Positions 31,891 to 41,827 are shown, counted from the stretch's first letter. The stretch: 64,000 nucleotides of DNA from Novosphingobium piscinae (GCF_014230355.1 NZ_JACLAX010000001.1:1-64000), one strand, 5' to 3'. Program-made: numbers and translations. Notes: a model not told the origin generated them from the sequence alone.

Positions 31891-34800
31891 ATGAGTCGCG
31901 CCGATCCGATCGCATCCCCGCCCTTCGCCACCTTTGCTCCGCCCGTCCGCGAACCGACCCCGCTGCGCCGGGCCATCACCGCGGCCTATCGCCGGGACGA
32001 GCAGGCGGTACTGCAACCGCTGCTGGCCGAGGCCAGCCTGCCCGCGCCGCTTGCCGAGGCGATCCGCGCCACAGCCAGCGCACTCGTGACCGGTCTGCGC
32101 CAGCAGACGCGCGGGGGCGGGGTCGAGGCGCTGGTCCAGGAGTATGCCCTGTCGAGCGAGGAGGGCGTAGCGCTGATGTGCCTCGCCGAGGCGCTGCTGC
32201 GCATTCCCGACGACGCCACGCGCGATGCGCTGATCCGCGACAAGATCGCCGATGGCGACTGGACCGCCCACCTCGGCACCGGGCGCTCGCTGTTCGTCAA
32301 TGCCGCGACCTGGGGGCTGGCAATCACGGGCAAGCTGGTTGGCAGCGTCGACGATCGCGGGCTGGGGGCGGCACTTACCCGCCTGGTCGCGCGTGCCGGC
32401 GAACCGGTGATCCGCCGTGGGGTGGATCTGGCGATGCGCATGATGGGCGAGCAGTTCGTAACCGGCGAGACCATCGAGGAGGCTGTCAGCCGGGCGCGCC
32501 AGCTCGAGGCCAAGGGCTTTCGCTACAGCTATGACATGCTGGGCGAGGCAGCGGCCACGGCGGCAGATGCCGAGCGCTATTACCAGGCCTACACGCATGC
32601 GATCCACGTGATCGGTGCGGCAGCGGAGCGACGCGGGGTGCTGGCCGGTCCGGGGATCTCGATCAAGCTTTCGGCGCTGCACCCCCGCTATGCCCGGTCC
32701 CAGGCCGATCGGGTGATGGCCGAGCTGCTGCCGCGCGTGCAGACCCTGGCTGCCTTGTGCAAAACCTATGCGATCGGGCTCAACATCGATGCCGAGGAGG
32801 CCGACCGGCTCGAGCTGTCGCTCGACCTGCTCGAGAGCCTGGCGCTCGACCCGCAGCTGGCCGGGTGGGACGGGCTCGGTTTCGTGATCCAGGCCTATGG
32901 CCGGCGCTGCCCGCAGGTGATCGACTGGATCGTCGACCTCGCCCGCCGGGCAGGCCGGCGGATCATGGTGCGGCTGGTCAAGGGCGCCTACTGGGATGCC
33001 GAGATCAAGCGCGCCCAGGTCGACGGCTTGGCGGACTTCCCGGTCTATACCCGCAAGGTCCACACCGACGTGGCCTATATCGCCTGCGCCCGCCGGCTGC
33101 TCGCCGCGCCGGACGCGGTGTTCCCGCAGTTCGCCACGCACAATGCCCAGACCCTGGCGACGATCTACCACCTCGCCGGTCCGGACTATGCCCCCGACCA
33201 GTATGAGTTCCAGTGCCTCCACGGCATGGGCGAGCCGCTCTACCAGCAGGTGGTCGGCCCCGACGGGCTCAACCGGCCTTGCCGGATCTATGCCCCGGTG
33301 GGCACCCATGAGACGCTGCTCGCCTATCTGGTTCGTCGATTGCTTGAGAATGGCGCAAATTCAAGCTTCGTGAACCGGATCGGTGATTCGCGGGTGAGCG
33401 TCGCCGAGCTGGTCGCCGATCCTGCCGCCGTGGTCCGGGCCATGCCGCAGCCCGGCGCCCCGCACGACCTGATCGCTGCCCCGCCGCGGCTCTATCCGGA
33501 CCGGCCCAACGCGCCGGGGATCGACCTGAGCAACGAGGACAGCCTGACCCAGCTCGCCGCCGGCCTGCGCGAGAGCGCGGCACAGGCGTGGGAGGCGGCT
33601 CCGCCCGAGGGGACGGGCACGCGCCGGGCTGTGCTTAACCCGGCCGACCGCCGCGATGTGGTCGGGCACGTGGGCGAGTGCGATCCCGCCGCCGCGCGCG
33701 CGGCGGTGGCCCGTGCGGCGGCCTCGCGTTGGCCGGCCGAACCGATCTTCAGCCGGGCCCGGGTGCTCGACAGCGCCGCCGACGCGCTGCAGGCGCGCAT
33801 GCCGGTGCTGCTCGGGCTGATCGCGCGCGAGGCGGGCAAGTCGCTGCCCAACGCGATCGCCGAGGTGCGCGAGGCGATCGACTTCCTGCGCTATTATGCC
33901 CAGCAGGTGCGCACCACCTTCGGCGCGGCGCAGGTCCCGCTCGGCCCGGTGGTCTGCATCAGTCCCTGGAATTTTCCGCTGGCGATCTTCGTCGGGCAGG
34001 TCGCCGCGGCACTGGCGGCGGGCAATCCCGTGCTGGCCAAGCCGGCCGAGGAGACCCCGCTGGTCGCGGCCGAGGCGGTGCGGCTGTTCCATGCTGCCGG
34101 GGTGCCCGCCGATGCCCTCCAGCTGGTCCCCGGGGACGGCGCGATCGGCGCGGCGCTGGTCGGTGCGCCCGCCACTGCCGGGGTGATGTTCACCGGCTCG
34201 ACCGAGGTGGCGCGCCTGATCCAGCGTCAACTCGCCACGCGGCTGGGCGCGGACGGTCGGCCGATCCCGCTGATCGCCGAGACCGGCGGGCAGAATGCCA
34301 TGGTGGTCGACAGCTCGGCCCTGGCCGAACAGGTGGTGGCCGACGTGATCGCCTCGGCTTTCGACAGCGCCGGGCAGCGGTGCTCGGCGCTGCGCGTACT
34401 GTGCCTGCAGGAGGAGGTGGCCGATCGCACGCTCGCCATGCTGCGCGGCGCCCTCCACGAGCTGCGGATCGGTCGCACCGATGCGTTGCAGGTGGACATC
34501 GGCCCGGTGATCAGCGCCGAGGCCCAGGCCAACATTGAACGACACGTCGCCGACATGGTTGCGCGGGGTTGCCCGGTGGAGCGCCTCCCGCTGCCCGAAG
34601 AGACGCGGCACGGCACCTTCGTCGCGCCGACGATCATCGAGATCGCCAGCGTGGCCGATCTGGGCCGCGAGGTGTTCGGCCCGGTCCTGCACGTGGTCCG
34701 CTTCCGGCGCGAAAGGCTGGGCGAGCTGATCGATGCGCTGAACGCCACCGGCTATGGCCTGACCTTCGGCCTCCACACCCGGCTGGACGAGACGGTCGCG

Positions 34801-35514
34801 GCGGTCACCGCGCGGATCAAGGCGGGCAATCTCTACGTCAACCGCAACATGATCGGGGCGGTCGTAGGCGTGCAGCCGTTCGGCGGGCGGGGACTGTCGG
34901 GCACCGGTCCCAAGGCCGGCGGTCCGCTCATCCTGGGCCGACTGGTCACCCGACCGCCGGTCAGCCCGCTGCGCACCGCGCATCTGGCCACCCCGATCCA
35001 TGCCTTTGCCGACTGGCTCGAGAGCGCCGGCAACCGGGCCGGGGCGGAGCTGGCCCGTCGCTATGCCGCCGCCTCCGCGCTGGGCGCAGAGCAGGGGCTG
35101 CCGGGGCCGGTGGGCGAGCGCAACGTCTACAGCCTGCACCCGCGCGGGCAGGTCCTGCTGTATCCGGCCAGCGAGAGCGGCCTGTTCGAGCAGATGGCAG
35201 CCGTGTTGGCGACCGGCAACACCGGGGTGGTGCGCGGCCTGGCACTGCCGCAAGGCCTGCCGGTGGCGGTCGGGGCCGCCTTCGCCACGGCCGGGGAGGG
35301 GCCGTTCAGTGCCGCCCTGGTCGAAGGCGATGCCGCCCGGGTGGCAGCCGTCATCCGCGAGGTGGCCGCGCTGCCCGGACCGGTCGTCCCGGTCCATGCC
35401 GCGGCGCCGGCAGGCGGTCTCGCCTATTGCTGCGACTGGCTGCTGGAAGAGGTGACGCTCTCGGTCAACACCACCGCGGCGGGGGGCAATGCCAGTCTGA
35501 TGATGATCGGTTAG
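31891..35514 (+). CDS. putA: Bifunctional proline dehydrogenase / glutamate semialdehyde dehydrogenase
   Basis: 1207 aa; ATG with AGGAAGG upstream. The FAD-binding proline dehydrogenase half (about 150-470) shows RLVKGAYWDAEIKRAQ and PQFATHNAQT. The aldehyde dehydrogenase half (about 530-1000) shows ISPWNFPLAIFVGQ, the catalytic Glu region IAETGGQNAM and Cys in SAGQRCSALRV (about residue 831). A C-terminal domain of ~200 residues follows. The N-terminal ribbon-helix-helix DNA-binding domain of E. coli PutA is absent, so this form should not regulate its own gene. It oxidises proline to glutamate at the inner face of the membrane. Confidence 0.96.
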   Translation: MSRADPIASPPFATFAPPVREPTPLRRAITAAYRRDEQAVLQPLLAEASLPAPLAEAIRATASALVTGLRQQTRGGGVEALVQEYALSSEEGVALMCLAEALLRIPDDATRDALIRDKIADGDWTAHLGTGRSLFVNAATWGLAITGKLVGSVDDRGLGAALTRLVARAGEPVIRRGVDLAMRMMGEQFVTGETIEEAVSRARQLEAKGFRYSYDMLGEAAATAADAERYYQAYTHAIHVIGAAAERRGVLAGPGISIKLSALHPRYARSQADRVMAELLPRVQTLAALCKTYAIGLNIDAEEADRLELSLDLLESLALDPQLAGWDGLGFVIQAYGRRCPQVIDWIVDLARRAGRRIMVRLVKGAYWDAEIKRAQVDGLADFPVYTRKVHTDVAYIACARRLLAAPDAVFPQFATHNAQTLATIYHLAGPDYAPDQYEFQCLHGMGEPLYQQVVGPDGLNRPCRIYAPVGTHETLLAYLVRRLLENGANSSFVNRIGDSRVSVAELVADPAAVVRAMPQPGAPHDLIAAPPRLYPDRPNAPGIDLSNEDSLTQLAAGLRESAAQAWEAAPPEGTGTRRAVLNPADRRDVVGHVGECDPAAARAAVARAAASRWPAEPIFSRARVLDSAADALQARMPVLLGLIAREAGKSLPNAIAEVREAIDFLRYYAQQVRTTFGAAQVPLGPVVCISPWNFPLAIFVGQVAAALAAGNPVLAKPAEETPLVAAEAVRLFHAAGVPADALQLVPGDGAIGAALVGAPATAGVMFTGSTEVARLIQRQLATRLGADGRPIPLIAETGGQNAMVVDSSALAEQVVADVIASAFDSAGQRCSALRVLCLQEEVADRTLAMLRGALHELRIGRTDALQVDIGPVISAEAQANIERHVADMVARGCPVERLPLPEETRHGTFVAPTIIEIASVADLGREVFGPVLHVVRFRRERLGELIDALNATGYGLTFGLHTRLDETVAAVTARIKAGNLYVNRNMIGAVVGVQPFGGRGLSGTGPKAGGPLILGRLVTRPPVSPLRTAHLATPIHAFADWLESAGNRAGAELARRYAAASALGAEQGLPGPVGERNVYSLHPRGQVLLYPASESGLFEQMAAVLATGNTGVVRGLALPQGLPVAVGAAFATAGEGPFSAALVEGDAARVAAVIREVAALPGPVVPVHAAAPAGGLAYCCDWLLEEVTLSVNTTAAGGNASLMMIG

Positions 35515-35593
35515 ACCTCGCCGCGGGCACAGGCATTGTCTCGGTCCAGCGTGCGGGATAATCGGCAAAGACGCAGGTCAGGAGCCGATCGTT

Positions 35594-35752
35594 ATGCGTA
35601 TCGCGCTGGAATTGGGCGTTGTGGCCGTGAGCATCGCCGTGCTTGCCGCCTGGCACGGAGCGACCGGCTCGAGCCTGTCGCGGATGGCGCTTAACCTGCT
35701 ACCCATAGCGGTGGCGATGCTGGCCGTGTCCCGGGCGGATCGCAGGCCGTGA
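35594..35752 (+). CDS. 52-aa membrane peptide coupled to a lipoprotein hydrolase
   Basis: A short frame from ATG to TGA with two hydrophobic stretches (about residues 5-19 and 32-45), separated by HGATGSSLSR and ending in RADRRP, as expected for a small two-pass inner-membrane protein. AGGAGCC lies ~7 bases before the ATG. The stop overlaps the GTG start of the next gene (GTGA), the pattern seen between real genes here. The family is not recognised. Confidence 0.55.
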   Translation: MRIALELGVVAVSIAVLAAWHGATGSSLSRMALNLLPIAVAMLAVSRADRRP

Positions 35753-36693
35753 TCCGGCGGCGACAAGGGACAGGAGAACGCCAACTGCGGCGCCACTGGC
35801 CAGGTCGACGCCGGGTGGTGCGGGCGAGCGCCCTTTGCGTCGTGCTTGTGGCAACCGGCTGTTCGCGGCTGATCATGTTCAACACGGTGGTGCCGAAGGA
35901 CGAAGGGGCGCGCCGGATCGTCCGCGATGCGGCCTATGCTCCGGGGCCACGGGGCCGGATCGACCTCTACACCCCGACCCGACCCGTGGGTGCCGGTCTG
36001 CGGCCGGTGATCGTGTTCCTCTATGGCGGATCCTGGAACTCGGGGACCAAGGATGGCTACGGCTTCGTGGGCCGAGCGCTGGCGGCCCGGGGTTTCCTGG
36101 TCGCCATTCCCGATTACCGGCTGGTCCCCAAGGTGCGCTACCCCGCCTTCGTCGAGGACGGCGCGGCGGCGGTGCGCTGGGTGCGGGCCCATGCGGCGGA
36201 ATGGGGCGGGGATCCGGCCCGGCTGGTCCTGGTGGGCCACAGCGCCGGAGCCTACAACGCGGCGATGCTTGCCTATGACCCGCGCTGGCTGGGTGCCGAT
36301 CGCGCGGCGATCAAGGGCTTTGCCGGTCTGGCCGGGCCCTATGACTTCGATCCCTTTGACGGACCGATCGCGTCGGCAGCCTTCCAGGGAGCGGGCGAGG
36401 CCAGGGCGACCCAGCCGGTGAGCCACGTGGCGCCCGGGGCGCCGCCCGCGCTGTTGGCCACCGGCGACAAGGACACGACCGTGCGTCCGGCCAATTCGGA
36501 CAGCCTGGCGGCCCGGCTGACCGCCGTGGGCACCCCGGCGACGCTGCGGCGTTATCCAGCGGTCGGCCATGTCGGCATCCTGACCGCGATCGCCCAGCCA
36601 TGGCGCGGACGGGCGCCGGTGCTGGACGATGTCGCCGCGTTCGCTGCCCGGGTCACGGCCGAGCCGGGCAGCCCGCCGGGCATGCGACCCTGA
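35749..36693 (+). CDS. Alpha/beta hydrolase with lipobox-like N-terminus
   Basis: 314 aa from the GTG overlapping the small gene. Residues about 24-38 read VVRASALCVVLVATGC, a lipoprotein-like signal with Cys at about 38, preceded by an arginine-rich stretch. The hydrolase core has FLYGGSWNSG (oxyanion HGG-type variant), the nucleophile GHSAGAYN and DKDTTVRP. It resembles carboxylesterases of the BD-FAE type. The substrate is unknown; it is probably membrane-anchored in the periplasm. Confidence 0.8.
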   Translation: MIRRRQGTGERQLRRHWPGRRRVVRASALCVVLVATGCSRLIMFNTVVPKDEGARRIVRDAAYAPGPRGRIDLYTPTRPVGAGLRPVIVFLYGGSWNSGTKDGYGFVGRALAARGFLVAIPDYRLVPKVRYPAFVEDGAAAVRWVRAHAAEWGGDPARLVLVGHSAGAYNAAMLAYDPRWLGADRAAIKGFAGLAGPYDFDPFDGPIASAAFQGAGEARATQPVSHVAPGAPPALLATGDKDTTVRPANSDSLAARLTAVGTPATLRRYPAVGHVGILTAIAQPWRGRAPVLDDVAAFAARVTAEPGSPPGMRP

Positions 36694-36706
36694 CCGGCCG
36701 ATCCGC

Positions 36707-37354
36707 TCAGCCCCCGGCGTCCGGCTGCCGATCCGGGTGGGCCGCCTGGGCGGCGGGAAGCGCCAGCAACGCGTCGGCCGCCGCGACCAGCCCGGGATAG
36801 GCGTCCAGCGGCACGGCAAAGCGCCGGGCATTGTAGACCTGCGGCACGATCACGCAGTCGGCCAGGGTGGGGTGATCGCCGAAGGCGAAGCGGCCGCCGT
36901 GGCGCGCGATCAGGGTTTCCAGCGCGGCGAACCCGCGATGGGTCCAGTCGGCGATCCAGGCCTGGATCTGGTCCTCGCCCGCGCCGAATTCCTCGCGCAG
37001 GGCCTTGAGCACCCGCAGGTTGTTGAGCGGATGGATATCGCACGCGATCAGCGCGGCCATCGCGCGGACCATGGCAGCCGCGTCAGGATCGCGCGGCAGC
37101 AGCGGCGGGTTCGGCCAGCGGGTCTCGATCCATTCCAAGATGGCCGGGCTCTCGATCAGGACCCCGCCGTCGTGGGCCAGGGCCGGCACCAGTCCGTGCG
37201 GTGCCAGCGCGACATAGTCGGCCGCGGCCTGTTCGCCGTGGCGCAGGTCATGGGTCACCTGGGCGTAGGCCACGCCTTTGAGCGCGAGGGCCAGGCGGAC
37301 GCGGTAGCTGGCGCTTGATCGCCAGTAGCCGTGCAGGGTGAGTTCGCCCGCCAT
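36707..37354 (-). CDS. maiA: Maleylacetoacetate isomerase (zeta-class GST)
   Basis: 215 aa. The glutathione-binding N-terminal motif SSASYRVRLALALKG, with the catalytic serines, and the IESPAILEWIE segment identify the zeta class. It isomerises maleylacetoacetate to fumarylacetoacetate in tyrosine breakdown. fahA lies 7 bp upstream on the same strand, followed further upstream by hppD and phhA, which fixes the pathway. Confidence 0.94.
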   Translation of the reverse strand: MAGELTLHGYWRSSASYRVRLALALKGVAYAQVTHDLRHGEQAAADYVALAPHGLVPALAHDGGVLIESPAILEWIETRWPNPPLLPRDPDAAAMVRAMAALIACDIHPLNNLRVLKALREEFGAGEDQIQAWIADWTHRGFAALETLIARHGGRFAFGDHPTLADCVIVPQVYNARRFAVPLDAYPGLVAAADALLALPAAQAAHPDRQPDAGG

Positions 37355-37361
37355 GGCCCGG

Positions 37362-38648
37362 TCAGCGCGCCGGGAGGATCGTCGCGCGGCACTCGCCGAA
37401 CCCGATCGGGACGAACCCGTCAGCCCGGGCCGTGGCCGCGAGGATCACTTCGTCGCCATCCTCAAGGAAGCTGCGAGTCTCGCCCGAGGGGAGGGTGACC
37501 GGGGTCTTGCCTCCGGTCGAAAGCTCCATCAGGCTGCCGTAGCCGTCCGGGGTCGGGGCCGAGATCGTGCCGGTGCCGAGCAGGTCGCCGGGACGCAGGT
37601 CGCACCCGTTGGATGCGTGATGGGCCACGATCTGCGCCACGGTCCAGTACATGTTGCTCGCCGGCCCACGGCTCAGCCGATGCGGCGGCAGACCGGCCGC
37701 GCGCATCGCCGGCGTGGCGATCAGGACCTCCAGTTCGACCCCCAGCGCGCCCCGGGCCTGGTCGGCTTCGTCCCACAGGTAAGGCAGCGGCGCCGGATCG
37801 CCCTCCGGCCGGGGCGGCTGGGTGACCCGGAACGGCGCCATGGCCTCGGCGGTGATGACCCAGGGCGAAACCGTGGTGTGGAAGTTCTTGGCCAGGAACG
37901 GCCCGAGCGGCTGGTACTCCCAGGCTTGCAGATCGCGCGCCGACCAGTCGTTGAGCAGGCAGTAGCCAGCGACGTGATCCGCTGCCGTGCCCACCGGGAT
38001 CGGATCGCCCGGCGCGTTGCCCTGGGCGATCCACACGCCCAGCTCCAGCTCGTAGTCGAGCCGGACGCAGGGGCCGAAGACCGGTGCGTCGGCCTCGGGC
38101 GGCTTGCCCTGGCCCTTCGGGCGCACCACCGGCACGCCCGAGGGGCGGACCGACGAGGCGCGCCCATGGTAGCCGATGGGCACATGCTTGTAATTCGGCA
38201 GCAGCGGGTTGTCCGGACGGAACAGCTTGCCGATGTTGGTGGCGTGATGGATGCCAACATAGAAGTCGGTGTAGTCACCCACCGCGAAGGGCAGGTGCAG
38301 CGTGCAATCGGCTGCAGGGTGCAGGTGCGGCTCGACCGCGGCGTGGTGGGCGGGGTCGGTGAGCAGTGCGAAGACCGCGTGGCGCAGCTCGCGCCGCTGG
38401 TCCGGGGTGCGATCGACCAGCGCGTTGAGCATTGGCAGCCCCAGCGCCGGATGGGTCCAGGCGGGAAGGTGCCGGGCCAGCGCCGCGAGGTCGAGGATGC
38501 TATCGCCGATCGCTGTGCCGATCCGCGGCGGTGCGCCGGCCGGGGCGAAGACCCCGAGCGGCAGGTTCTGCACCGGGAAGGCGGGATGCCCCGCGGCCGA
38601 GGCGACCCAGCTGGCAGCGGCGGGATCGTGGGTATGGTCCAGCGCCAT
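37362..38648 (-). CDS. fahA: Fumarylacetoacetase
   Basis: 428 aa from the ATG at 38648. The N-terminal SH3-like domain (LPLGVFAPAGAPPRIGTAIGD) precedes the catalytic domain with the metal ligands in RLDYELELGVWI and NDWSARDLQAWEYQPLGPF. It hydrolyses fumarylacetoacetate to fumarate and acetoacetate, the last step of phenylalanine/tyrosine degradation. It is 4 bp from the VOC gene upstream and 7 bp from maiA downstream. Confidence 0.95.
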   Translation of the reverse strand: MALDHTHDPAAASWVASAAGHPAFPVQNLPLGVFAPAGAPPRIGTAIGDSILDLAALARHLPAWTHPALGLPMLNALVDRTPDQRRELRHAVFALLTDPAHHAAVEPHLHPAADCTLHLPFAVGDYTDFYVGIHHATNIGKLFRPDNPLLPNYKHVPIGYHGRASSVRPSGVPVVRPKGQGKPPEADAPVFGPCVRLDYELELGVWIAQGNAPGDPIPVGTAADHVAGYCLLNDWSARDLQAWEYQPLGPFLAKNFHTTVSPWVITAEAMAPFRVTQPPRPEGDPAPLPYLWDEADQARGALGVELEVLIATPAMRAAGLPPHRLSRGPASNMYWTVAQIVAHHASNGCDLRPGDLLGTGTISAPTPDGYGSLMELSTGGKTPVTLPSGETRSFLEDGDEVILAATARADGFVPIGFGECRATILPAR

Positions 38649-38652
38649 CGTT

Positions 38653-39204
38653 TCAGCCCTCGCCCGCCGGGGGCTGGTGCAGCCAGTCGGCATGGCGCGG
38701 GGCCTGCCTGGTCTCGCTCCATTCGGCCAGCATCAGCGGGGCGACCCGGGCCAGCTCGGCGTACTGGTCGGGCGTGCCGATGTCGGTGGCCAGCTCGATG
38801 CGATGCCCGTTGGGATCGAAGAAGTAGATCGAACGGAAGATCCCGTGGTGGGTCGGGCCGAGCACGGCCACCCCCTCGGCCTCGAGATGCGCCTTGGCCG
38901 CCAGCAGTGCCGCCTCGTCCGCCACCCGGAACGCCAGGTGCTGGACCCAGATCGGGGTGTGAGGATCGCGCCCCATCTCGGGCTGGCGCGGCAGCTCGAA
39001 GAAGGCCAGCACGTTGCCGTTCCCGGCGTCGAGGAACACGTGCATGTAGGGATCGTACTCGCCGGTCGAGGGCACGTGGTCCTCGGCGAAGGCGGTGGTG
39101 TAGCGCATGCCGAGCATGCGCTGGTACCATTCGACCGTCTCCTTCGCGTCGCGGCAGCGGTAGGCGGCGTGGTGGATCCCGCCGAGCTGGACCGGGTGGG
39201 TCAT
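38653..39204 (-). CDS. VOC-superfamily protein in the tyrosine degradation operon
   Basis: 183 aa from the ATG at 39204 (a GTG at 39213 is a possible alternative). A two-module glyoxalase/extradiol-type fold with the four expected metal positions: His11 or His12, Glu70 (FFELPR), His89 (VQHLAF) and Glu137 (NGHRIELA). It lies between hppD and fahA, exactly where homogentisate 1,2-dioxygenase would act in the pathway. It is either an accessory glyoxalase or an unrelated ring-cleavage enzyme. Confidence 0.82.
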   Translation of the reverse strand: MTHPVQLGGIHHAAYRCRDAKETVEWYQRMLGMRYTTAFAEDHVPSTGEYDPYMHVFLDAGNGNVLAFFELPRQPEMGRDPHTPIWVQHLAFRVADEAALLAAKAHLEAEGVAVLGPTHHGIFRSIYFFDPNGHRIELATDIGTPDQYAELARVAPLMLAEWSETRQAPRHADWLHQPPAGEG

Positions 39205-39315
39205 GGGCAGCACTTTCCTGTGAGGTCTTGCCGTCTGGTCATCGCAATCGCCTCCAAGGGCCGCTCAGGCCGAGCGGGGTGAGGGCATGCGGAGAGGAGG
39301 GAACGGGGCAAGTGC

Positions 39316-40395
39316 CTAACCCTCGACGGTGAGCGTGCCGCGCCGGATCTGGTCAAGCTCCATCGACTTGAACAGCGCGGTGAAATTGCCCTCGCCGAAG
39401 CCCTCGTCCTTCTTGCGCTGGATGAACTCGAAAAACACCGGGCCGATGCGCGGCTGGCTGAAGATCTGCAGCAGGAGGCGCGGGTCCCCCGCTTCGGTCG
39501 ATCCGTCAAGCAGCAGCCCGCGCGAACGCAGGGCCTCGACCGGCTCGCCGTGGCCGGGCAGCCGCTCGGCGAGCAGCTCGTAATAGGTTGCCGGCGGGGC
39601 CGGGACGAAGGGCGTACCCAGCGCGTTGAGCCGGTCCCACACCGCGTAGAGATCGTCGCAGGCGAAGGCGATGTGCTGGATCCCCTCGCCGTTGTAGGCG
39701 CGCAGATATTCCGCGATCTGGCCGTTGCCGCCGGCGCCTTCCTCGTTCAGCGGGATGCGGATCTTGCCATCGGGCGCGGTCATCGCCCTCGAGGTGAGGC
39801 CGGTGTACTCACCCTTGATGTCGAAGTAGCGGATCTCCCGGAAGTTCGCGATCCGCTCGTAGAAGGCGGCCCAGTGCGCCATGCGCCCGCCGTAGACGTT
39901 GTGGGTCAGGTGATCGATCAGTTGCAGTCCGGCGCCGACCGGGTGCCGCTCGACTCCCGGTTCGTAGATGAAGTCGATGTCGTAAATCGACAGCTGCTCG
40001 TCGTAACGGTCGATCAGGTAGATCAGCGAGCCGCCGATGCCGCGGATCGCCGGCAGGCGCAGCTCCATCGGCCCGGTCGCGACCTCGACCGGCTCGGCCC
40101 CGCGCGCCACCGCCTCGGCATAGGCATGGGCCGCGTCGCGCACGCGCCAGCCCATGCCGCAGGCCGAGGGGCCATGCTCGGCGGCGAAGTAGGCGGCCGG
40201 GCTGCGTGGTTCATAGTTGGCGATCAGGTTGATCCCGCCCTGGCGCCACAGCTGCACGTCCTTGGAGCGGTGCCGCGCGACCCGGGTGAAGCCCATGGCC
40301 GCGAACACCGGCTCGAGCAGCCCGCGTTCGGGCGCGGCGAACTCGATGAACTCAAAGCCGTCGAGCCCGAGTGGATTGGCGCTGGGATCGGTCAC
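39316..40395 (-). CDS. hppD: 4-hydroxyphenylpyruvate dioxygenase
   Basis: 359 aa, GTG start overlapping the phhA stop by four bases. The Fe(II) ligands of the C-terminal half are visible as the His in [11 protein letters not shown], the His in [11 protein letters not shown] and the Glu in VFFEFIQRK. It converts 4-hydroxyphenylpyruvate to homogentisate and CO2. An aromatic aminotransferase linking it to tyrosine is not in the window. Confidence 0.95.
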   Translation of the reverse strand: MTDPSANPLGLDGFEFIEFAAPERGLLEPVFAAMGFTRVARHRSKDVQLWRQGGINLIANYEPRSPAAYFAAEHGPSACGMGWRVRDAAHAYAEAVARGAEPVEVATGPMELRLPAIRGIGGSLIYLIDRYDEQLSIYDIDFIYEPGVERHPVGAGLQLIDHLTHNVYGGRMAHWAAFYERIANFREIRYFDIKGEYTGLTSRAMTAPDGKIRIPLNEEGAGGNGQIAEYLRAYNGEGIQHIAFACDDLYAVWDRLNALGTPFVPAPPATYYELLAERLPGHGEPVEALRSRGLLLDGSTEAGDPRLLLQIFSQPRIGPVFFEFIQRKKDEGFGEGNFTALFKSMELDQIRRGTLTVEG

Positions 40396-41264
40396 GGGCG
40401 GGCTCCTGATGGGGTGGGGGCGGGACTGTTCGGGCGGCCGCGATGGTACACCCGATCGCTCGGCAGGACGACCGCCGGATCATGGTCCGCACTGCCTGCC
40501 AGGGCGGCGTAGAGCGGGCCGAAATCGGTCTCGAGCGTCTGGCGCAGCAGATCCTCGAAGCTATCGATCACGAAGTAGGTCTGCTGGAAGGCATCGATCC
40601 GGTAAGGGGTGCGCATCACCCGCGCCAGGTCGAAGGCGATCCGGTTGGGCTCCGCAGCGTCGAGCGCAAAGCGCGATTCGCCGAACGAGGAGACAATTCC
40701 CGCGCCATAGATCTGCAGCGCTCCGTCGCGCGCGATGAGCCCGAACTCGACCGTGTACCAGTAGAGTCGCGCCAGCATTGCGGTCACGCCCAGCCCGCCG
40801 GCGCGCAGCCCGCCCGCGCCATAGGCCTGCATGTAATCGGCAAAGACCGGGTCGGCGAGCAGCGGGACATGACCGAACACGTCGTGGAACACGTCGGGTT
40901 CCTGCAGATAGTCGATCTGGTCCGGGCGACGGATGAAGTTCCCGGCGACGAACCGGCGTTCGGCGAGATGGGCGAAGAACACCTCGTCCGGCACAAGGCC
41001 GGGCACCGCGACGACCTGCCAGCCGGTGCGCGCCATAAGCCGTTCAGACAGGTCGGCGAAGTCGGGAATGCCGGGGCGGTCCATCCGGAGCACTTCCAGA
41101 CCGGCGAGAAACTCGGGCGCCGCGCGGCCCTTGAGCATGCTCGCCTGCCGCGCGAACAGGCGATCCCACAGGGCATGCTCGGCCGGGGAGTAGTGCTCCC
41201 AGCCCTGATCGATCGTCCAGTCCGGCGCCGCGCCCTGCGGGCGCGCCTGCAATGCATGGCCCAT
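40392..41264 (-). CDS. phhA: Phenylalanine 4-monooxygenase
   Basis: 290 aa bacterial-type enzyme lacking the regulatory domain of animal forms. The iron ligands are HDVFGH (His127, His132) and the Glu in YWYTVEFGL (Glu173). It hydroxylates phenylalanine to tyrosine with tetrahydropterin. It is the first gene of the leftward phhA-hppD-VOC-fahA-maiA operon. A divergent Lrp/AsnC regulator starts 96 bp away. No pterin carbinolamine dehydratase (phhB) is adjacent. Confidence 0.95.
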   Translation of the reverse strand: MGHALQARPQGAAPDWTIDQGWEHYSPAEHALWDRLFARQASMLKGRAAPEFLAGLEVLRMDRPGIPDFADLSERLMARTGWQVVAVPGLVPDEVFFAHLAERRFVAGNFIRRPDQIDYLQEPDVFHDVFGHVPLLADPVFADYMQAYGAGGLRAGGLGVTAMLARLYWYTVEFGLIARDGALQIYGAGIVSSFGESRFALDAAEPNRIAFDLARVMRTPYRIDAFQQTYFVIDSFEDLLRQTLETDFGPLYAALAGSADHDPAVVLPSDRVYHRGRPNSPAPTPSGARP

Positions 41265-41296
41265 GTTGGAAGAATGCCACCAATCTGATGCGAAAG

Positions 41297-41336
41297 CGTT
41301 TCATTCAGCCGCAGGAAATGGTACTTCTGTGAAACG
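41297..41336. promoter_or_regulatory. Spaced inverted repeat in the phhA / lrp-type intergenic region
   Basis: cgtttca (41297-41303) and tgaaacg (41330-41336) form inverted 7-bp arms 26 bp apart, between the divergent phhA and AsnC-type genes. Lrp-type octamers often bind several spaced sites, so this is a candidate control region. Symmetry is the only evidence. Confidence 0.35.
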
Positions 41337-41359
41337 TTGCCATCACAAAGTTCGCATGC

Positions 41360-41827
41360 ATGAAACCTGTCTCTCTGGATGGCATTGATCGCCGGATCAT
41401 CGCGCAGCTGCAGGCCGATGCGGCCCTCAGCAATGCCGAGCTTGCTGAACGTGTGGGCAGTTCCCCTGCCTCGGTCTGGCGCCGGGTGCGCAGCCTCGAG
41501 GCGGCCGGTGTGCTGGGGCCAGCGGTGCGGCTGGTCGATCCCGAGGCGGTGGGTTGCAGCGTCAACGTGTTCTGCAACGTCCGTGTCAGCAGCCACGCCC
41601 GCGAAGTGCGCGGCCCCTTCGAGGACTTCGTGCGCAGCCGCCAGGAGATCGTAGAGTGTCATTCGATGTCGGGCGAATGGGACTATCTGCTGCGGATCGT
41701 CGTCGCTGACGTGGCCGATTACGAGCGCTTTCTGATGCGGGTGCTGCTCGATCACCCCGCGGTCGGAGGGGCTGCCTCGCACTTCGCGCTGTCGCAGACC
41801 AAGTACACCACCGCGCTGCCGGTTTAG
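41360..41827 (+). CDS. Lrp/AsnC family regulator
   Basis: 155 aa. N-terminal helix-turn-helix (LDGIDRRIIAQLQADAALSNAELAERV begins the domain; SSPASVWRRVRSLEAAGV is the recognition part) and a C-terminal RAM ligand domain with ECHSMSGEWDYLLRIVV. It is transcribed away from phhA, so it most likely senses phenylalanine, tyrosine or a derivative and activates the degradation operon, as PhhR-replacing AsnC proteins do. Confidence 0.9.
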   Translation: MKPVSLDGIDRRIIAQLQADAALSNAELAERVGSSPASVWRRVRSLEAAGVLGPAVRLVDPEAVGCSVNVFCNVRVSSHAREVRGPFEDFVRSRQEIVECHSMSGEWDYLLRIVVADVADYERFLMRVLLDHPAVGGAASHFALSQTKYTTALPV

